Part shown: positions 8,520-17,481 of the stretch, piece by piece
Numbering within the stretch: position 1 is the first letter of the stretch
Layout of the letters: each line of letters starts with the position of its first letter
Source of the DNA: Algoriphagus chordae
Lineage (GTDB): Bacteria; Bacteroidota; Bacteroidia; Cytophagales; Cyclobacteriaceae
Reading direction: 5' to 3'
Assembly: GCF_003254055.1 (NCBI RefSeq)
Contig: NZ_QKZT01000007.1
Span: 124,001 to 188,000 of the forward strand
Length of the DNA stretch: 64,000 bases
Program-made: the position numbers and the translations under genes
The notes under the pieces: model-generated
Databases searched by the model: none
The model's input: the letters and a program-made list of their open reading frames with translations, nothing else
Told to the model about the DNA's origin: nothing

Positions 8520-9485
8520 TTGCCGGAAACTAACAAATCCTCACAAAGGATTTCTCCCAAAAAACTCTCTAATCTAAAAGTGGTAGTCCTCTGCATTGCA
8601 GCAGCTACCACTTTTTGGATTTTAAACGCCCTGAATAAGGACGATTACAATACTATTGTCGATTTTCCAGTTGACATCCTTTACGATCAAAATGAGTTTG
8701 TAGCCGTAGCCGGCCTACCAAAAACTCTGGAAATAGAAATTTCTGGAAATGGCTGGGATCTGTTAAGAAAGTACTTCAATTTCAATAATGATGCTTTTCC
8801 ACTTGAGCTCAATAATCCCGCCGCTACCAATTACATTCTCACCAATGATCTAAAAAGATCTCTGGGAGAATTCCTCTCCCCTACTCAGTTGGTCTCCGTA
8901 CTTGACGATACACTGAAATTCAATATCAACAAAATCGAATCGATCAAAGTCAAGCCTATTTTAGATTCCACAAGTTTCTCTATGGGTAATAACTTTCGGA
9001 TTATCGACGAAATTACTTTTAGTCCGGAAACAATTACGCTCACAGGCCCTAGTTCTATCCTAGATAGTCTATCCACTGAGTTCCCTGTTGTACTGGACGA
9101 AAATCGCATAAACCAATCCGTCGACAAGGAAATTAGCCTTGAAGTGCCTAAAGATCTGAGTGACTTGGTACAAGTACAAGAGGAGAAAGTCAGAGTACAA
9201 TTCGAGGTGATTGAATTTCTGGAAGGAAATAAACGACTGAAAATTAAAAAATTAAACTTCCCTAAATCTGTCAGCTTAGAAGATGAAGAGCTGGTAATAA
9301 TGATGACATACCTCGTAGATGAGCGAAAAACATCTGATTTAAAAGAACTGGAATTTGAAGCCGTATTGAATTATTACCAAAGGAATAAAGAAGACAGCAC
9401 CATTACCGTCCAAGTGAAACCAATGCCAGATTACCTTGATCAAGTTCAGATCGACCCTCCAATCCTAAGGCTGAAATATGAATAA
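8520..9485 (+). CDS. YbbR-like domain protein (CdaR-like)
   Basis: The product has 321 residues with an N-terminal membrane anchor (about 23-41) and an extracytoplasmic part of YbbR-like repeats. In Firmicutes the YbbR protein CdaR regulates the diadenylate cyclase CdaA, but no cyclase gene is next to this one. The only plausible start is TTG at 8520, because no ATG occurs before the membrane segment; the start lies 8 bp after yajC. The 3' end overlaps coaE by 8 bp, indicating translational coupling. Exact repeat boundaries are uncertain because the domains are divergent. Confidence 0.8.
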   Translation: MPETNKSSQRISPKKLSNLKVVVLCIAAATTFWILNALNKDDYNTIVDFPVDILYDQNEFVAVAGLPKTLEIEISGNGWDLLRKYFNFNNDAFPLELNNPAATNYILTNDLKRSLGEFLSPTQLVSVLDDTLKFNINKIESIKVKPILDSTSFSMGNNFRIIDEITFSPETITLTGPSSILDSLSTEFPVVLDENRINQSVDKEISLEVPKDLSDLVQVQEEKVRVQFEVIEFLEGNKRLKIKKLNFPKSVSLEDEELVIMMTYLVDERKTSDLKELEFEAVLNYYQRNKEDSTITVQVKPMPDYLDQVQIDPPILRLKYE

Positions 9486-10083
9486 ATACAGCCCCATTTT
9501 AGTAGGTATTACAGGTGGTATTGGATCAGGAAAATCCACGGTCGCCAAAATTTTTACTATCCTCGGTATACCGATTTATTCTGCCGATGATCGCGCCAAA
9601 TGGCTAATGGCAAATGACACACTGCTCAAAGCCCAAATTAAAGAAGCTTTTGGCGCTGAATCCTATGATTCAGACGAAAAATTAGACAGAGGATTTATCG
9701 CAAAAACAGTCTTCTCCGATCCCGAGAAGGTAAAGACAATTAATTCTCTTGTGCACCCTGCAGTTGGAAGAGACTTCGCTGCCTGGGCATCCTCGCAAAA
9801 CAGTCCTTACGTACTCAAAGAAGCTGCTTTGATCTTCGAAACAGGAAGTGAAAAATCTCTGGATCATGTGATCAATGTAAGCTCTCCACTGAAAGTCCGC
9901 ATCTCGAGGACCCTTATGAGAGATCCATTTCGCTCCGAAGAGCAGGTAAATCAAATCATCAATCAGCAACTTCCTGACGAGCAAAAAAACGAGCTAGCTG
10001 ATTTTGTGATCAAGAATACAGACAATAAACTCTTGATTCCACAGGTTCTGAAAATTCATCAACAACTGATTTCTGAGAATTAG
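9478..10083 (+). CDS. coaE: Dephospho-CoA kinase
   Basis: CoaE catalyses the last step of coenzyme A synthesis, ATP-dependent phosphorylation of the ribose 3'-OH of dephospho-CoA. The 201 residues are the normal length. The P-loop G-G-I-G-S-G-K-S-T is at 13-21, followed by the S-A-D-D-R-A motif that binds substrate and the V-H-P-A-V segment. The lid-type helix has the Arg-rich R-I-S-R-T-L-M-R-D. The ATG at 9478 overlaps the end of the YbbR gene by 8 bp, a common arrangement in this phylum. Confidence 0.94.
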   Translation: MNKYSPILVGITGGIGSGKSTVAKIFTILGIPIYSADDRAKWLMANDTLLKAQIKEAFGAESYDSDEKLDRGFIAKTVFSDPEKVKTINSLVHPAVGRDFAAWASSQNSPYVLKEAALIFETGSEKSLDHVINVSSPLKVRISRTLMRDPFRSEEQVNQIINQQLPDEQKNELADFVIKNTDNKLLIPQVLKIHQQLISEN

Positions 10084-10160
10084 ATGCTTGTCCTTTGTGA
10101 TAAAAGCAGCTAAATTCTTAATTTCCTTCTCACAGCAAAAACTCACTTTTCGAATAAGGT

Positions 10161-11042
10161 ATGAAAGGATACAATCCTAAAGACTGGTTCAAAATTCTAT
10201 TTTTAGTCCAAAAATCTGATACGCTAGTCAAGCTTGGCCCATTCATGGTCATTATTTTCATGTACTCGATAGGTATTGCTTGGCTGGAAATAGATTACAT
10301 GAAAATCGGGGAAAATAGCTGGGTGCAGAATATCCCTATTATGCACAGCTTACTAAGTTTTGTCATCTCACTGTTGCTAGTTTTCCGTACAAACACCGCT
10401 TATGATAGATGGTGGGAAGGCCGTAAACTTTGGGGTCAACTGGTGAACAACAGTAGAAATCTAGCGCTCAAACTTGCAGGAATTCTAGACAATACTGATG
10501 AGGATTACAGGCTATTCTTCAGAAGAACTATCCCGATATATGCATTTGCACTGAAGGAACATCTCCAAAACAAGGTGACCTTGTATATGCTGGATGATAA
10601 GATAGATGTAGAGATTAAGCCCGAGATAGACACGGATAAGCACGTCCCAAATCAAGTAGCCAAATTGATGTTTGCTAAGGTAAATGATCTCTATAAAGCC
10701 AAAAAAATCACAGGTGATCAATTGATCATTCTGAACAATGAGCTGATGTCTTTCACTGATATCTGTGGTGCCTGCGAACGAATTAAAAACACGCCAATCC
10801 CATATTCCTATAGCTCTTTTATCAAAAAATTTATCCTAGCCTATGTCCTCACTTTGCCGTTAGGCTATGTATTTTCGCTAGGATACTATGCTGCTCCCAT
10901 CGTGACCTTTATTTTTTACGTGCTAGCCAGTTTGGAATTAGTTGCTGAAGAAATCGAAGAACCCTTTGGCAATGATGCGAATGATTTGCCGATGAGGAAA
11001 TTATCTGAAAACATCCAAAAGCATGTGGAAGAACTGATATAG
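10161..11042 (+). CDS. Bestrophin family anion channel
   Basis: This 293-residue membrane protein belongs to the bestrophin (UPF0187) family. Diagnostic motifs include the R-T-N-T-A-Y-D-R-W-W-E-G-R-K segment after the second hydrophobic stretch. A C-terminal block with L-E-L-V-A-E-E-I-E-E-P-F-G and D-L-P is also present. Bacterial bestrophins form pentameric ion channels in the inner membrane, and some conduct cations. Hydrophobic segments lie near 28-45, 62-80, 230-245 and 248-266. The gene is monocistronic between coaE and the HipA-like gene. Confidence 0.9.
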   Translation: MKGYNPKDWFKILFLVQKSDTLVKLGPFMVIIFMYSIGIAWLEIDYMKIGENSWVQNIPIMHSLLSFVISLLLVFRTNTAYDRWWEGRKLWGQLVNNSRNLALKLAGILDNTDEDYRLFFRRTIPIYAFALKEHLQNKVTLYMLDDKIDVEIKPEIDTDKHVPNQVAKLMFAKVNDLYKAKKITGDQLIILNNELMSFTDICGACERIKNTPIPYSYSSFIKKFILAYVLTLPLGYVFSLGYYAAPIVTFIFYVLASLELVAEEIEEPFGNDANDLPMRKLSENIQKHVEELI

Positions 11043-11053
11043 ATCAGATTCTT

Positions 11054-11061
11054 TAACTTTG
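11054..11061 (+). promoter_or_regulatory. -7 box upstream of the HipA-like gene
   Basis: TAACTTTG matches TAnnTTTG exactly. Transcription would start near 11067, about 23 nt before the ATG at 11090. No convincing -33 element is seen. Confidence 0.45.
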
Positions 11062-11089
11062 GATACAAAGCTCTACCTGATAGCCTAAA

Positions 11090-11884
11090 ATGGAAGAAAC
11101 CTTAACTCTTCGCACGGTGAACGTGACTCGATACATCTTGCCTCTACGAGAGGGAGGCTCCTTGCCTGCACTCGCGGATGCGGATGACGGATTCAAATAT
11201 GTATTGAAATTCCGTGGAGCGGGTCAGCGGGAAAAAGCGCTCATTGCTGAATTGCTGGGAGGGGAAATCGCGAGGACTTTGGGATTGAAAGTTCCAGAAC
11301 TTGTATTCGCGAATTTAGATCCTGCTTTTGGCAGATCTGAAGGAGATGAAGAGATCCAAGACCTCCTCAAAGGAAGCCAGGGTCTTAACCTTGCCTTACA
11401 TTTCCTTTCGTCTGCTATTAATTACGATCCTGTTGCGATGAGTACGGACCCCTATTTGGCTTCGCAAATAGTCTGGTTAGATATGTTCATCACAAATGTG
11501 GATAGAACATTTAGAAATACAAACATGCTGATTTGGAATCGAGAGCTTTGGTTGATCGATCATGGTGCTTCATTTTTGTTTCAGCATGCCTGGGTCAATT
11601 GGAGAAGAAATGCAGAAGGCCCATTCCCCATCATCAAAAACCATGTACTGCTTCCAGTTGCAACAGAATTAGATACAGTGAATGAAGCCTTTAAACAGAT
11701 TTTGACACCTGATAAAATTCAAGCAATTGTAAATACAATTCCAGACGAATGGCTGCTTGCTGGTGGTGATTCCGAAGATCCCGAGGAGAGCAGACAAGTT
11801 TACCATGACTTCCTTACTCTCCGCCTTTCCTATTCTGATCAATTCATAAAAGAAGCTCAAGATGCAAGAACAGCACTTATATGA
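11090..11884 (+). CDS. HipA-like kinase domain protein (HipA_2 family)
   Basis: The product has 264 residues and consists of a stand-alone HipA-type kinase domain without the N-terminal HipA subdomain. Kinase features are a conserved lysine region (Y-V-L-K-F-R-G, about 37-43), a catalytic loop N-V-D-R-T-F-R-N-T-N (D138, N143/N145) and a metal-binding L-I-D-H-G (D157), so it appears catalytically intact. The substrate is unknown; classical HipA phosphorylates glutamyl-tRNA synthetase. No HipB-type antitoxin is adjacent. Instead its 3' end overlaps the DUF3037 gene by 23 bp, a pairing I recall from other bacteria. Confidence 0.82.
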   Translation: MEETLTLRTVNVTRYILPLREGGSLPALADADDGFKYVLKFRGAGQREKALIAELLGGEIARTLGLKVPELVFANLDPAFGRSEGDEEIQDLLKGSQGLNLALHFLSSAINYDPVAMSTDPYLASQIVWLDMFITNVDRTFRNTNMLIWNRELWLIDHGASFLFQHAWVNWRRNAEGPFPIIKNHVLLPVATELDTVNEAFKQILTPDKIQAIVNTIPDEWLLAGGDSEDPEESRQVYHDFLTLRLSYSDQFIKEAQDARTALI

Positions 11885-12245
11885 ATACGCCATCATTCGC
11901 GTAGTACCGCGGGTGGAAAGGGAAGAATTTATCAATGTAGGAGTAGTAATTTGTCATTGGAAAAGAGATTTTCTAGGATGTAAAATTCAGCTGGACGCTA
12001 AGAAACTCCTGATGCTAGATCCTCTGGCCGATGTAGAAATGATAGCCCTGAATCTGGCTTCATTCGAAAAAATATGCACAGGAGCTATCAATGGAGGCAA
12101 TATAGCCACGTTGGATTTAGCTTCTAGATTTCGTTGGCTAACTGCCGTAAGAAGCTCCGTCATACAAACTTCGAGGCCACACTCAGGCTATGCAGAAGAT
12201 TTGGAGAAAACACTGGAAAGACTCTTTGAAGAAAATGTAGCCTGA
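11862..12245 (+). CDS. DUF3037 domain protein
   Basis: This 127-residue cytoplasmic protein has the DUF3037 start motif (Y-E-Y-A-I-I-R-V-V-P-R-V-E-R-E-E-F-I-N-V-G-V with a catalytic-looking R/E pattern). It also has the family's conserved segment S-R-F-R-W-L-T-A-V-R-S-S. Function is not known. The coding start lies inside the 3' end of the HipA-like kinase gene (23-bp overlap in another frame), so the two are translationally coupled and probably act together, perhaps as modifier and target or regulator. A bidirectional terminator follows. Confidence 0.8.
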   Translation: MQEQHLYEYAIIRVVPRVEREEFINVGVVICHWKRDFLGCKIQLDAKKLLMLDPLADVEMIALNLASFEKICTGAINGGNIATLDLASRFRWLTAVRSSVIQTSRPHSGYAEDLEKTLERLFEENVA

Positions 12246-12276
12246 GCTAGACTTAAGACACAGTCTAGATATGAGA

Positions 12277-12316
12277 TAAAAAAAAGCGTGAAGATCAATT
12301 CTTCACGCTTTTTTGC
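12277..12316. terminator. Bidirectional terminator between DUF3037 gene and serS
   Basis: A 14-bp stem (12281-12294 with 12300-12313) with a 5-base loop is flanked by an A run on the left and a T run on the right. It serves the convergent DUF3037 gene and serS. Confidence 0.9.
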
Positions 12317-12383
12317 TTCTATATACTATGGTTCTGACTTCAGACCTAGACCTATATCATTGCCGTCTCCCGACTGCCAATAA

Positions 12384-13658
12384 TTAAGAAATCATATCAA
12401 ATCCTAAATAGGAATGAAGCACTTTTGGCATCTTAATTCCTTCAGGGGTCTGATTATTTTCCAAGATAGCAGCGACGATTCTTGGCAAAGCCAATGCTGA
12501 TCCGTTTAGAGAATGTGCTAATTGAGTTTTCTTGTCTGCTCCTCTGAAACGCAATTTCAATCTGTTGGATTGGTAGGTCTCAAAGTTGGAAACAGAACTT
12601 ACTTCCAACCATCTCTCTTGAGCAGCAGAATACACTTCCATATCATAAGTCAGCGCAGAAGTAAAGCCCATATCTCCTCCACAAAGTCTCAATACGCGAT
12701 AAGGTAATTCCAGCTTTTGCAAAAGTACTTGCACATAAGAGCACATGCTTTCCAAGGTCTCATAGGATTTGTCAGGATGAGTGATCTGCACGATCTCCAC
12801 CTTGTCAAATTGATGAAGTCTGTTCAGCCCTCTTACATGTGCACCCCAGCTACCTGCTTCTCTACGGAAACAAGGAGAATGACCCACATTTTTTATTGGA
12901 AGATCAGATTCAGAAAGTATCACATCACGATAGATATTTGTGATTGGCACTTCACCAGTTGGGATCAAATACAAGTTATCCGCATCAGCATAATACATCT
13001 GCCCTTCCTTGTCTGGAAGTTGCCCTGTGCCATAGCCTGAATCCTCATTCACCAAAATCGGTGGCTGAATCTCATCATAACCTTGCGCCAAAGCCTCGTC
13101 TAAGAAGAAGTTTATCAGGGCACGCTGAAGTCTAGCTCCCTTGCCTTTATAAATAGGAAATCCAGCTCCTGTGATTTTCACCCCAAGGTCAAAATCGATA
13201 ATATCGTATTTCTTGATCAAGTCCCAGTGAGGAAGCTTCTCTTCATATAGATCAGGTATTCTGCCATTTTCCAACACTACTTCATTGTCCTCAGCTGCTT
13301 TTCCGGCAGGAACAGAGACATGAGGAATATTAGGAATGGTATAGAGTATAGCGAGCAAATCGGCTTCAGCTTTAGAATTTTGCTCCTCCAAGTCTTTGAC
13401 CTGAATTTTAAGCTCGGCTGTTTTCTCTTTGATTTTAACTGCTTCTTCAGCTCTTCCCTCACGCATCAACATCCCGATTTCCTTGGAAATTGCATTCGAT
13501 TCGCTTTGTAATTGGTCACGCTCTGACTGGCTGGACTTTCTCAACTCGTCCAGCTCAACTGCCTGATTCAGTACAGCTTCCGCATTTGGGAAATTTCTTT
13601 TTTGAAGTCCGGCAAGTACACCGGCGTAGTTTTCTCGAATTTGATTAACTAAAAGCAT
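12384..13658 (-). CDS. serS: Seryl-tRNA synthetase
   Basis: SerS charges tRNA-Ser (and tRNA-Sec) with serine. The 424 residues match the bacterial type. An N-terminal antiparallel coiled-coil arm (about 28-105) binds the tRNA variable arm. The class II catalytic core has motif 2 (C-F-R-R-E-A-G-S-W-G) and motif 3 (N-G-S-A-L-A-L-P-R), plus T-G-E-V-P in the serine pocket. The N-terminus (M-L-L-V-N-Q-I-R-E-N-Y) is canonical. A TAnnTTTG box lies about 26 bp upstream, and a bidirectional terminator lies beyond the 3' end. Confidence 0.97.
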   Translation of the reverse strand: MLLVNQIRENYAGVLAGLQKRNFPNAEAVLNQAVELDELRKSSQSERDQLQSESNAISKEIGMLMREGRAEEAVKIKEKTAELKIQVKDLEEQNSKAEADLLAILYTIPNIPHVSVPAGKAAEDNEVVLENGRIPDLYEEKLPHWDLIKKYDIIDFDLGVKITGAGFPIYKGKGARLQRALINFFLDEALAQGYDEIQPPILVNEDSGYGTGQLPDKEGQMYYADADNLYLIPTGEVPITNIYRDVILSESDLPIKNVGHSPCFRREAGSWGAHVRGLNRLHQFDKVEIVQITHPDKSYETLESMCSYVQVLLQKLELPYRVLRLCGGDMGFTSALTYDMEVYSAAQERWLEVSSVSNFETYQSNRLKLRFRGADKKTQLAHSLNGSALALPRIVAAILENNQTPEGIKMPKVLHSYLGFDMIS

Positions 13659-13683
13659 CTTAAAATCTTTGAAATTGAAGCCT

Positions 13684-13691
13684 CAAAGATA
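13684..13691 (-). promoter_or_regulatory. -7 box of serS
   Basis: On the minus strand this reads TATCTTTG, a perfect TAnnTTTG box. It lies between the lipoprotein gene's stop codon and serS, so serS can be transcribed independently of its upstream neighbour. Confidence 0.5.
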
Positions 13692-13697
13692 AGCATG

Positions 13698-14465
13698 TTA
13701 GCGAACAATGATGTCTTTACTCACAGTTGAAAATGGTCCATCGAGCTCTTTTCCATCTGAACGAAGCAAGCGCACTTTCACTTGATAAGTCCCTACTGGT
13801 AAATTTTCTACTCTGACAGGGGCCATGTGGTCAATCTCATATTTTAAGTCATTCAGTTCTATAGCCACTTTGAGCCCATCTAACTTCATATCTCCGCCTA
13901 CCACCAAAAAGTCAATAATCACCTCAGATCCAGCATCATATACTTGCTCCGAACGAGGGAAATTCAAGGCTAGGTAAGGCTCTGCAGAATAAGGGAATGG
14001 CCTAGACTCTCCAACCTGAAAATCCCTATCCACATAATTCCCGAAGTTTTTTAATGCCAAACCTTCCTCATCCACCAAGTATGCAACTACACGGTAGCTT
14101 CCTTCCGTAAGGTCACGCTGGAATATTGGCGCATAAAAACCTGCCGGATCTCCACCATTTAAAATGTTAAACAGCTTAAAATCCTTGGTTTCATTTAACT
14201 CAAAAGGGAAATTCTTAACATTAAACTCAAATGGCACCTTTCCAGGCTTGAAAATCTGATTTCCTAATGGCGTGTACAATTCAAGAATCGCATCTGGATA
14301 AGCCGCCTGATCCTCATATTGGAAGAATTTCACTTTTGGAGTATCTGTCTGCGCAGCATCAATAGTGGTAGGCATTTCTACTACTTCCTCATTCACACGC
14401 TGCTTTTCGGCAGAACAAGCTGAGAAAAGGCAAATCAAAGAGAGTAAAGTCAGGTTTTTATTCAT
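13698..14465 (-). CDS. Predicted lipoprotein of unknown function
   Basis: The product has 255 residues with a lipoprotein signal (residues 1-16, ending L-F-S-A-C, lipid site Cys17). The mature part appears beta-rich, with repeated segments that look like one or two immunoglobulin-like folds (for example L-E-L-Y-T-P-L-G-N near 60 and V-R-L-L-R-S-D-G-K near 233). I do not recognise a named family. It is oriented with serS and ends about 40 bp before it. It is divergent from the oxygenase gene, with a 74-bp AT-rich shared upstream region. Confidence 0.7.
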   Translation of the reverse strand: MNKNLTLLSLICLFSACSAEKQRVNEEVVEMPTTIDAAQTDTPKVKFFQYEDQAAYPDAILELYTPLGNQIFKPGKVPFEFNVKNFPFELNETKDFKLFNILNGGDPAGFYAPIFQRDLTEGSYRVVAYLVDEEGLALKNFGNYVDRDFQVGESRPFPYSAEPYLALNFPRSEQVYDAGSEVIIDFLVVGGDMKLDGLKVAIELNDLKYEIDHMAPVRVENLPVGTYQVKVRLLRSDGKELDGPFSTVSKDIIVR

Positions 14466-14539
14466 GCAGCATGTAAATTGAGATTAAAGATATTTAATTT
14501 TAAAGATAAATTAGACCACGTACCATAATACATCCACAC

Positions 14540-15517
14540 ATGGAAATCCTATTTGATGAAATCCCAAGTTTAGATTTAGCTGATTTCACAGCTGGCAGTC
14601 CTAGCCAAAAGGCAGCATTTGTACAAAAGCTTGGAGAAGCCTACCAAAACATAGGTTTTGTGGCGATCAAAAACCATGGCCTATCCCAAGATCTACAAGA
14701 TAGACTTTACAGCTCAATCAAAGATTTTTTTGCACTTCCAGATGAAATCAAATCCAAGTACGAGAAACCTGAAATCGGGTTTCAACGCGGATACACGGGT
14801 AAGGGAAAAGAGCATGCCAAAGGCAGAAATACTGGTGATTTAAAGGAATTTTATCATGTAGGACAAGAACTCAGCCGCATTCCTGATAGTGATCCGATCA
14901 AATCAGAATACCCGCCAAATATTTGGCCTGCAGAGCTACCTGAGTTTCAAAATGATGCAAATGAAGCCTATCGCACTTTAGAAAGTGCCGGCAAATCCAT
15001 GCTTCAAGCGATCGCACTTTCATTGGATCTTGATGAAAACTACTTCGAGGACAAAGTCGCACATGGCAATTCTATTTTAAGACAAATTCATTATTTCCCG
15101 ATTACAAACCCTGAGGAAGTACCGGCAGATGCTGTACGTGCAGCGGAGCATGGAGATATCAATTTGATAACTTTGCTAATGGGCGCAAGCGCAGACGGGC
15201 TTCAGGTTCTGAGAAAAGATGGTAAGTGGATCCCAATCACTGCCCTTCCAGACCAATTGGTGGTGAACGTAGGCGATATGCTGGAGAGACTGACGAATAA
15301 GAAGTTGAAATCCACTATCCACCGTGTGGTCAATCCCCCGCGAGAGAAGATGAATACCAGTAGATACTCTATTCCATTCTTTATGCATCCTCGCTCTGAA
15401 ATGGATCTTACCTGCCTTGAAAGCTGCATAGATACGACACATCCAAAACAATTTGATGACTCCACTGCCGGTGAATTCCTGGAAGAACGACTGCGGGAAT
15501 TAGGACTCAGAAAATAA
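14540..15517 (+). CDS. 2-oxoglutarate/Fe(II)-dependent oxygenase, isopenicillin N synthase family
   Basis: This 325-residue cytoplasmic non-heme iron oxygenase has the N-terminal DIOX_N region (I-G-F-V-A-I-K-N-H-G, about 38-47) and a C-terminal jelly roll. The iron triad is H204-x-D206 in E-H-G-D-I-N and H261 in S-T-I-H-R-V. The R275-x-S277 motif binds the 2-oxoglutarate carboxylate. The substrate is unknown. Bacterial members are often annotated isopenicillin N synthase-like, but no beta-lactam or other biosynthetic genes are nearby. It ends 3 bp before the chromate transporter gene, so the two are likely cotranscribed. Confidence 0.88.
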   Translation: MEILFDEIPSLDLADFTAGSPSQKAAFVQKLGEAYQNIGFVAIKNHGLSQDLQDRLYSSIKDFFALPDEIKSKYEKPEIGFQRGYTGKGKEHAKGRNTGDLKEFYHVGQELSRIPDSDPIKSEYPPNIWPAELPEFQNDANEAYRTLESAGKSMLQAIALSLDLDENYFEDKVAHGNSILRQIHYFPITNPEEVPADAVRAAEHGDINLITLLMGASADGLQVLRKDGKWIPITALPDQLVVNVGDMLERLTNKKLKSTIHRVVNPPREKMNTSRYSIPFFMHPRSEMDLTCLESCIDTTHPKQFDDSTAGEFLEERLRELGLRK

Positions 15518-15520
15518 GGG

Positions 15521-16720
15521 ATGTCGGTAAAGCATGTCCGATATTATCTCTTTTTGAAAGACACGATTACGCTTTCTCTTACGGCCTTTGGTGGTCCGCA
15601 GGCATTTCTTGCTATGCTACTCGAGCGCATGGTGAAAAGACGGGCCTACATTCAGGAAGACGAACTTTGGGAGCTGAATGCACTATGTAATATGCTGCCC
15701 GGCCCATCTTCCACGCAGTTAGTCTGTGCGATCGCTTATCGAGCAGGAGGCCCTAATCTCGCCTACCTTGCCCTTCTCGTGTGGATTTTACCGGCTACAC
15801 TTCTCATGATTTTTGCGGCTATGCTCATCTATTTTCTGCAGGAAAACACCCCTGGAGCATTAGATTTTGCACGGTTTATTCAGCCCATGGCGATTGGCTT
15901 TATCATCTTTGCTGCGCAAAAAATAATTGGTAAGACCATCAAAACCACCGAAGCAATGGTGCTGGTATTGATTTCGGCTTTCGTTTCATTCTTCTATAGC
16001 TCACCCTACATCTTCCCGGTTTTATTGATCATCGGAGGGCTGAGCACCTCTATCAAATACAAGCAGCAGCCCAAATTAGAGAAGGATGCTCCTCTGAAAA
16101 TCGAATGGGCCAACTTCTATCTTTGGGCGGGGGTATTAGTTATAGCAGCAGCACTGGGTGCAATCACCAAATACCAGCCTATTATTCTGTTTGAGAACTT
16201 CTATCGAAATGGGAGTTTGATCTTCGGTGGCGGGCAAGTACTTGTTCCCTATCTGTATACAGAGTTTGTTGACTTCAAGCACTTCCTGACATCTGAAGAA
16301 TTTCTGACTGGCTATGCTATTTCACAAGGTATTCCTGGGCCTACCTTTAGTATCTCATCATATGTGGGGGCACTTTCCATGAAAGAGTTTGGTACAGCAG
16401 GATTTTTTATGGGTGGCTTTATTGCGGCTGCAGGAATATTTTTACCTGGAATCTTCCTTATTTTCTTTGTGATCAGATTCTGGGATCAATTAAAGAAATA
16501 CCGCCCTGTCCGAGCAGCTTTGGAAGGAATAAATGCTGTCTCCTGCGGAATGCTAATTGCGGCAGCTTATTTGCTCTTTGAGCCGATGGAAGCAAATGGT
16601 TTGAATATTTTATTTATTCTCGCCACTTATGTTTTACTTCAGTTTACTAAAATTTCATCCCCTTTAATCATCGCTGGCGGCGTAGTATTAGGGATTCTAT
16701 ACAACAATTTCCTGTTGTAA
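15521..16720 (+). CDS. chrA: Chromate transporter family protein (ChrA)
   Basis: The product has 399 residues and is a full-length CHR-family membrane protein with two homologous halves of about 190 residues. The first half has F-G-G-P-Q (about 23-27) and M-L-P-G-P-S-S-T-Q. The second repeats the pattern with F-G-G-G-Q and I-P-G-P. Family members export chromate by the proton motive force in some bacteria, but many homologues have untested substrates. The gene lies 3 bp after the oxygenase gene. The assignment to the family is firm; chromate as the true substrate is an inference. Confidence 0.88.
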   Translation: MSVKHVRYYLFLKDTITLSLTAFGGPQAFLAMLLERMVKRRAYIQEDELWELNALCNMLPGPSSTQLVCAIAYRAGGPNLAYLALLVWILPATLLMIFAAMLIYFLQENTPGALDFARFIQPMAIGFIIFAAQKIIGKTIKTTEAMVLVLISAFVSFFYSSPYIFPVLLIIGGLSTSIKYKQQPKLEKDAPLKIEWANFYLWAGVLVIAAALGAITKYQPIILFENFYRNGSLIFGGGQVLVPYLYTEFVDFKHFLTSEEFLTGYAISQGIPGPTFSISSYVGALSMKEFGTAGFFMGGFIAAAGIFLPGIFLIFFVIRFWDQLKKYRPVRAALEGINAVSCGMLIAAAYLLFEPMEANGLNILFILATYVLLQFTKISSPLIIAGGVVLGILYNNFLL

Positions 16721-16758
16721 ATCTGAAGGAAAATAGGATAATTTCCTCCAAAAGGAAC

Positions 16759-17478
16759 ATGATTAGGCTTCCTGACGTTTTAAAATCTAAATTCATTCCC
16801 TATCTTTCTTCTATGCACGCCTACGAATACATCAACAATCTGATCCCACCATTAAAGCTATCCGACAAAACGGGGATGGCTTTGACATGGATGGAAGAAA
16901 TCAGAACTGACGTACTTCCCATTATCGACAAAGGGAATTTTTTAGGATTGATCAAAGAGGAAAGGATTTTCGAAGTAAATGATCCAGAAACTCTGATCGC
17001 CGACATTGAACCAGCCAATCCACAGTGTTGGGTGTATTCTGACAAGCATATTTATGATGTGCTACGTGTGAGCTCTGAGCAGAATTCGAATATAGTCGCT
17101 GTTTTGGATCGGGAATCAAATTATTTGGGCATCGTGACCATGGAGGATTCCATTGCAGCATTTGCCGATAGTCTGTCGATCAAATCTCAAGGCAGCGTGC
17201 TGATACTTTCCTTAGGCATGACCGATTATAGCTTGTCTGAGATTTCCAGAATCATCGAAACAGAAAACACCAAAGTTCTCAGTTCATTTATTACGACTGA
17301 TCCCTTAGACGATAAGAAGATCAAACTCACCCTAAAACTCGATCAGCCAGAACTTCGCCACATCAAAGCGACGCTGGAAAGATTCGGATACAAAGTCATA
17401 GATCATTATCAGGAAGAATCTGGAGTGAGTAGTGAGGAGGACAGAATCGGTAACTTATTAAGATTTTTAGATATTTAG
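16759..17478 (+). CDS. CBS-pair domain protein with ACT-like C-terminus
   Basis: The product has 239 residues. Two CBS motifs (about 18-70 and 75-135) form one Bateman module that may bind adenosine nucleotides. The C-terminal about 80 residues look like an ACT-type fold. No enzymatic domain is attached, so a regulatory role is likely. It ends 3 bp before nadK, the usual placement in Bacteroidota. The start is uncertain: ATG 16759 has a weak promoter-like pair upstream (TTG 16715, TAATTTC 16739), whereas ATG 16813 (M-H-A-Y-E-Y-I) aligns better with the family's usual N-terminus. Confidence 0.83.
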   Translation: MIRLPDVLKSKFIPYLSSMHAYEYINNLIPPLKLSDKTGMALTWMEEIRTDVLPIIDKGNFLGLIKEERIFEVNDPETLIADIEPANPQCWVYSDKHIYDVLRVSSEQNSNIVAVLDRESNYLGIVTMEDSIAAFADSLSIKSQGSVLILSLGMTDYSLSEISRIIETENTKVLSSFITTDPLDDKKIKLTLKLDQPELRHIKATLERFGYKVIDHYQEESGVSSEEDRIGNLLRFLDI

Positions 17479-17481
17479 GAC

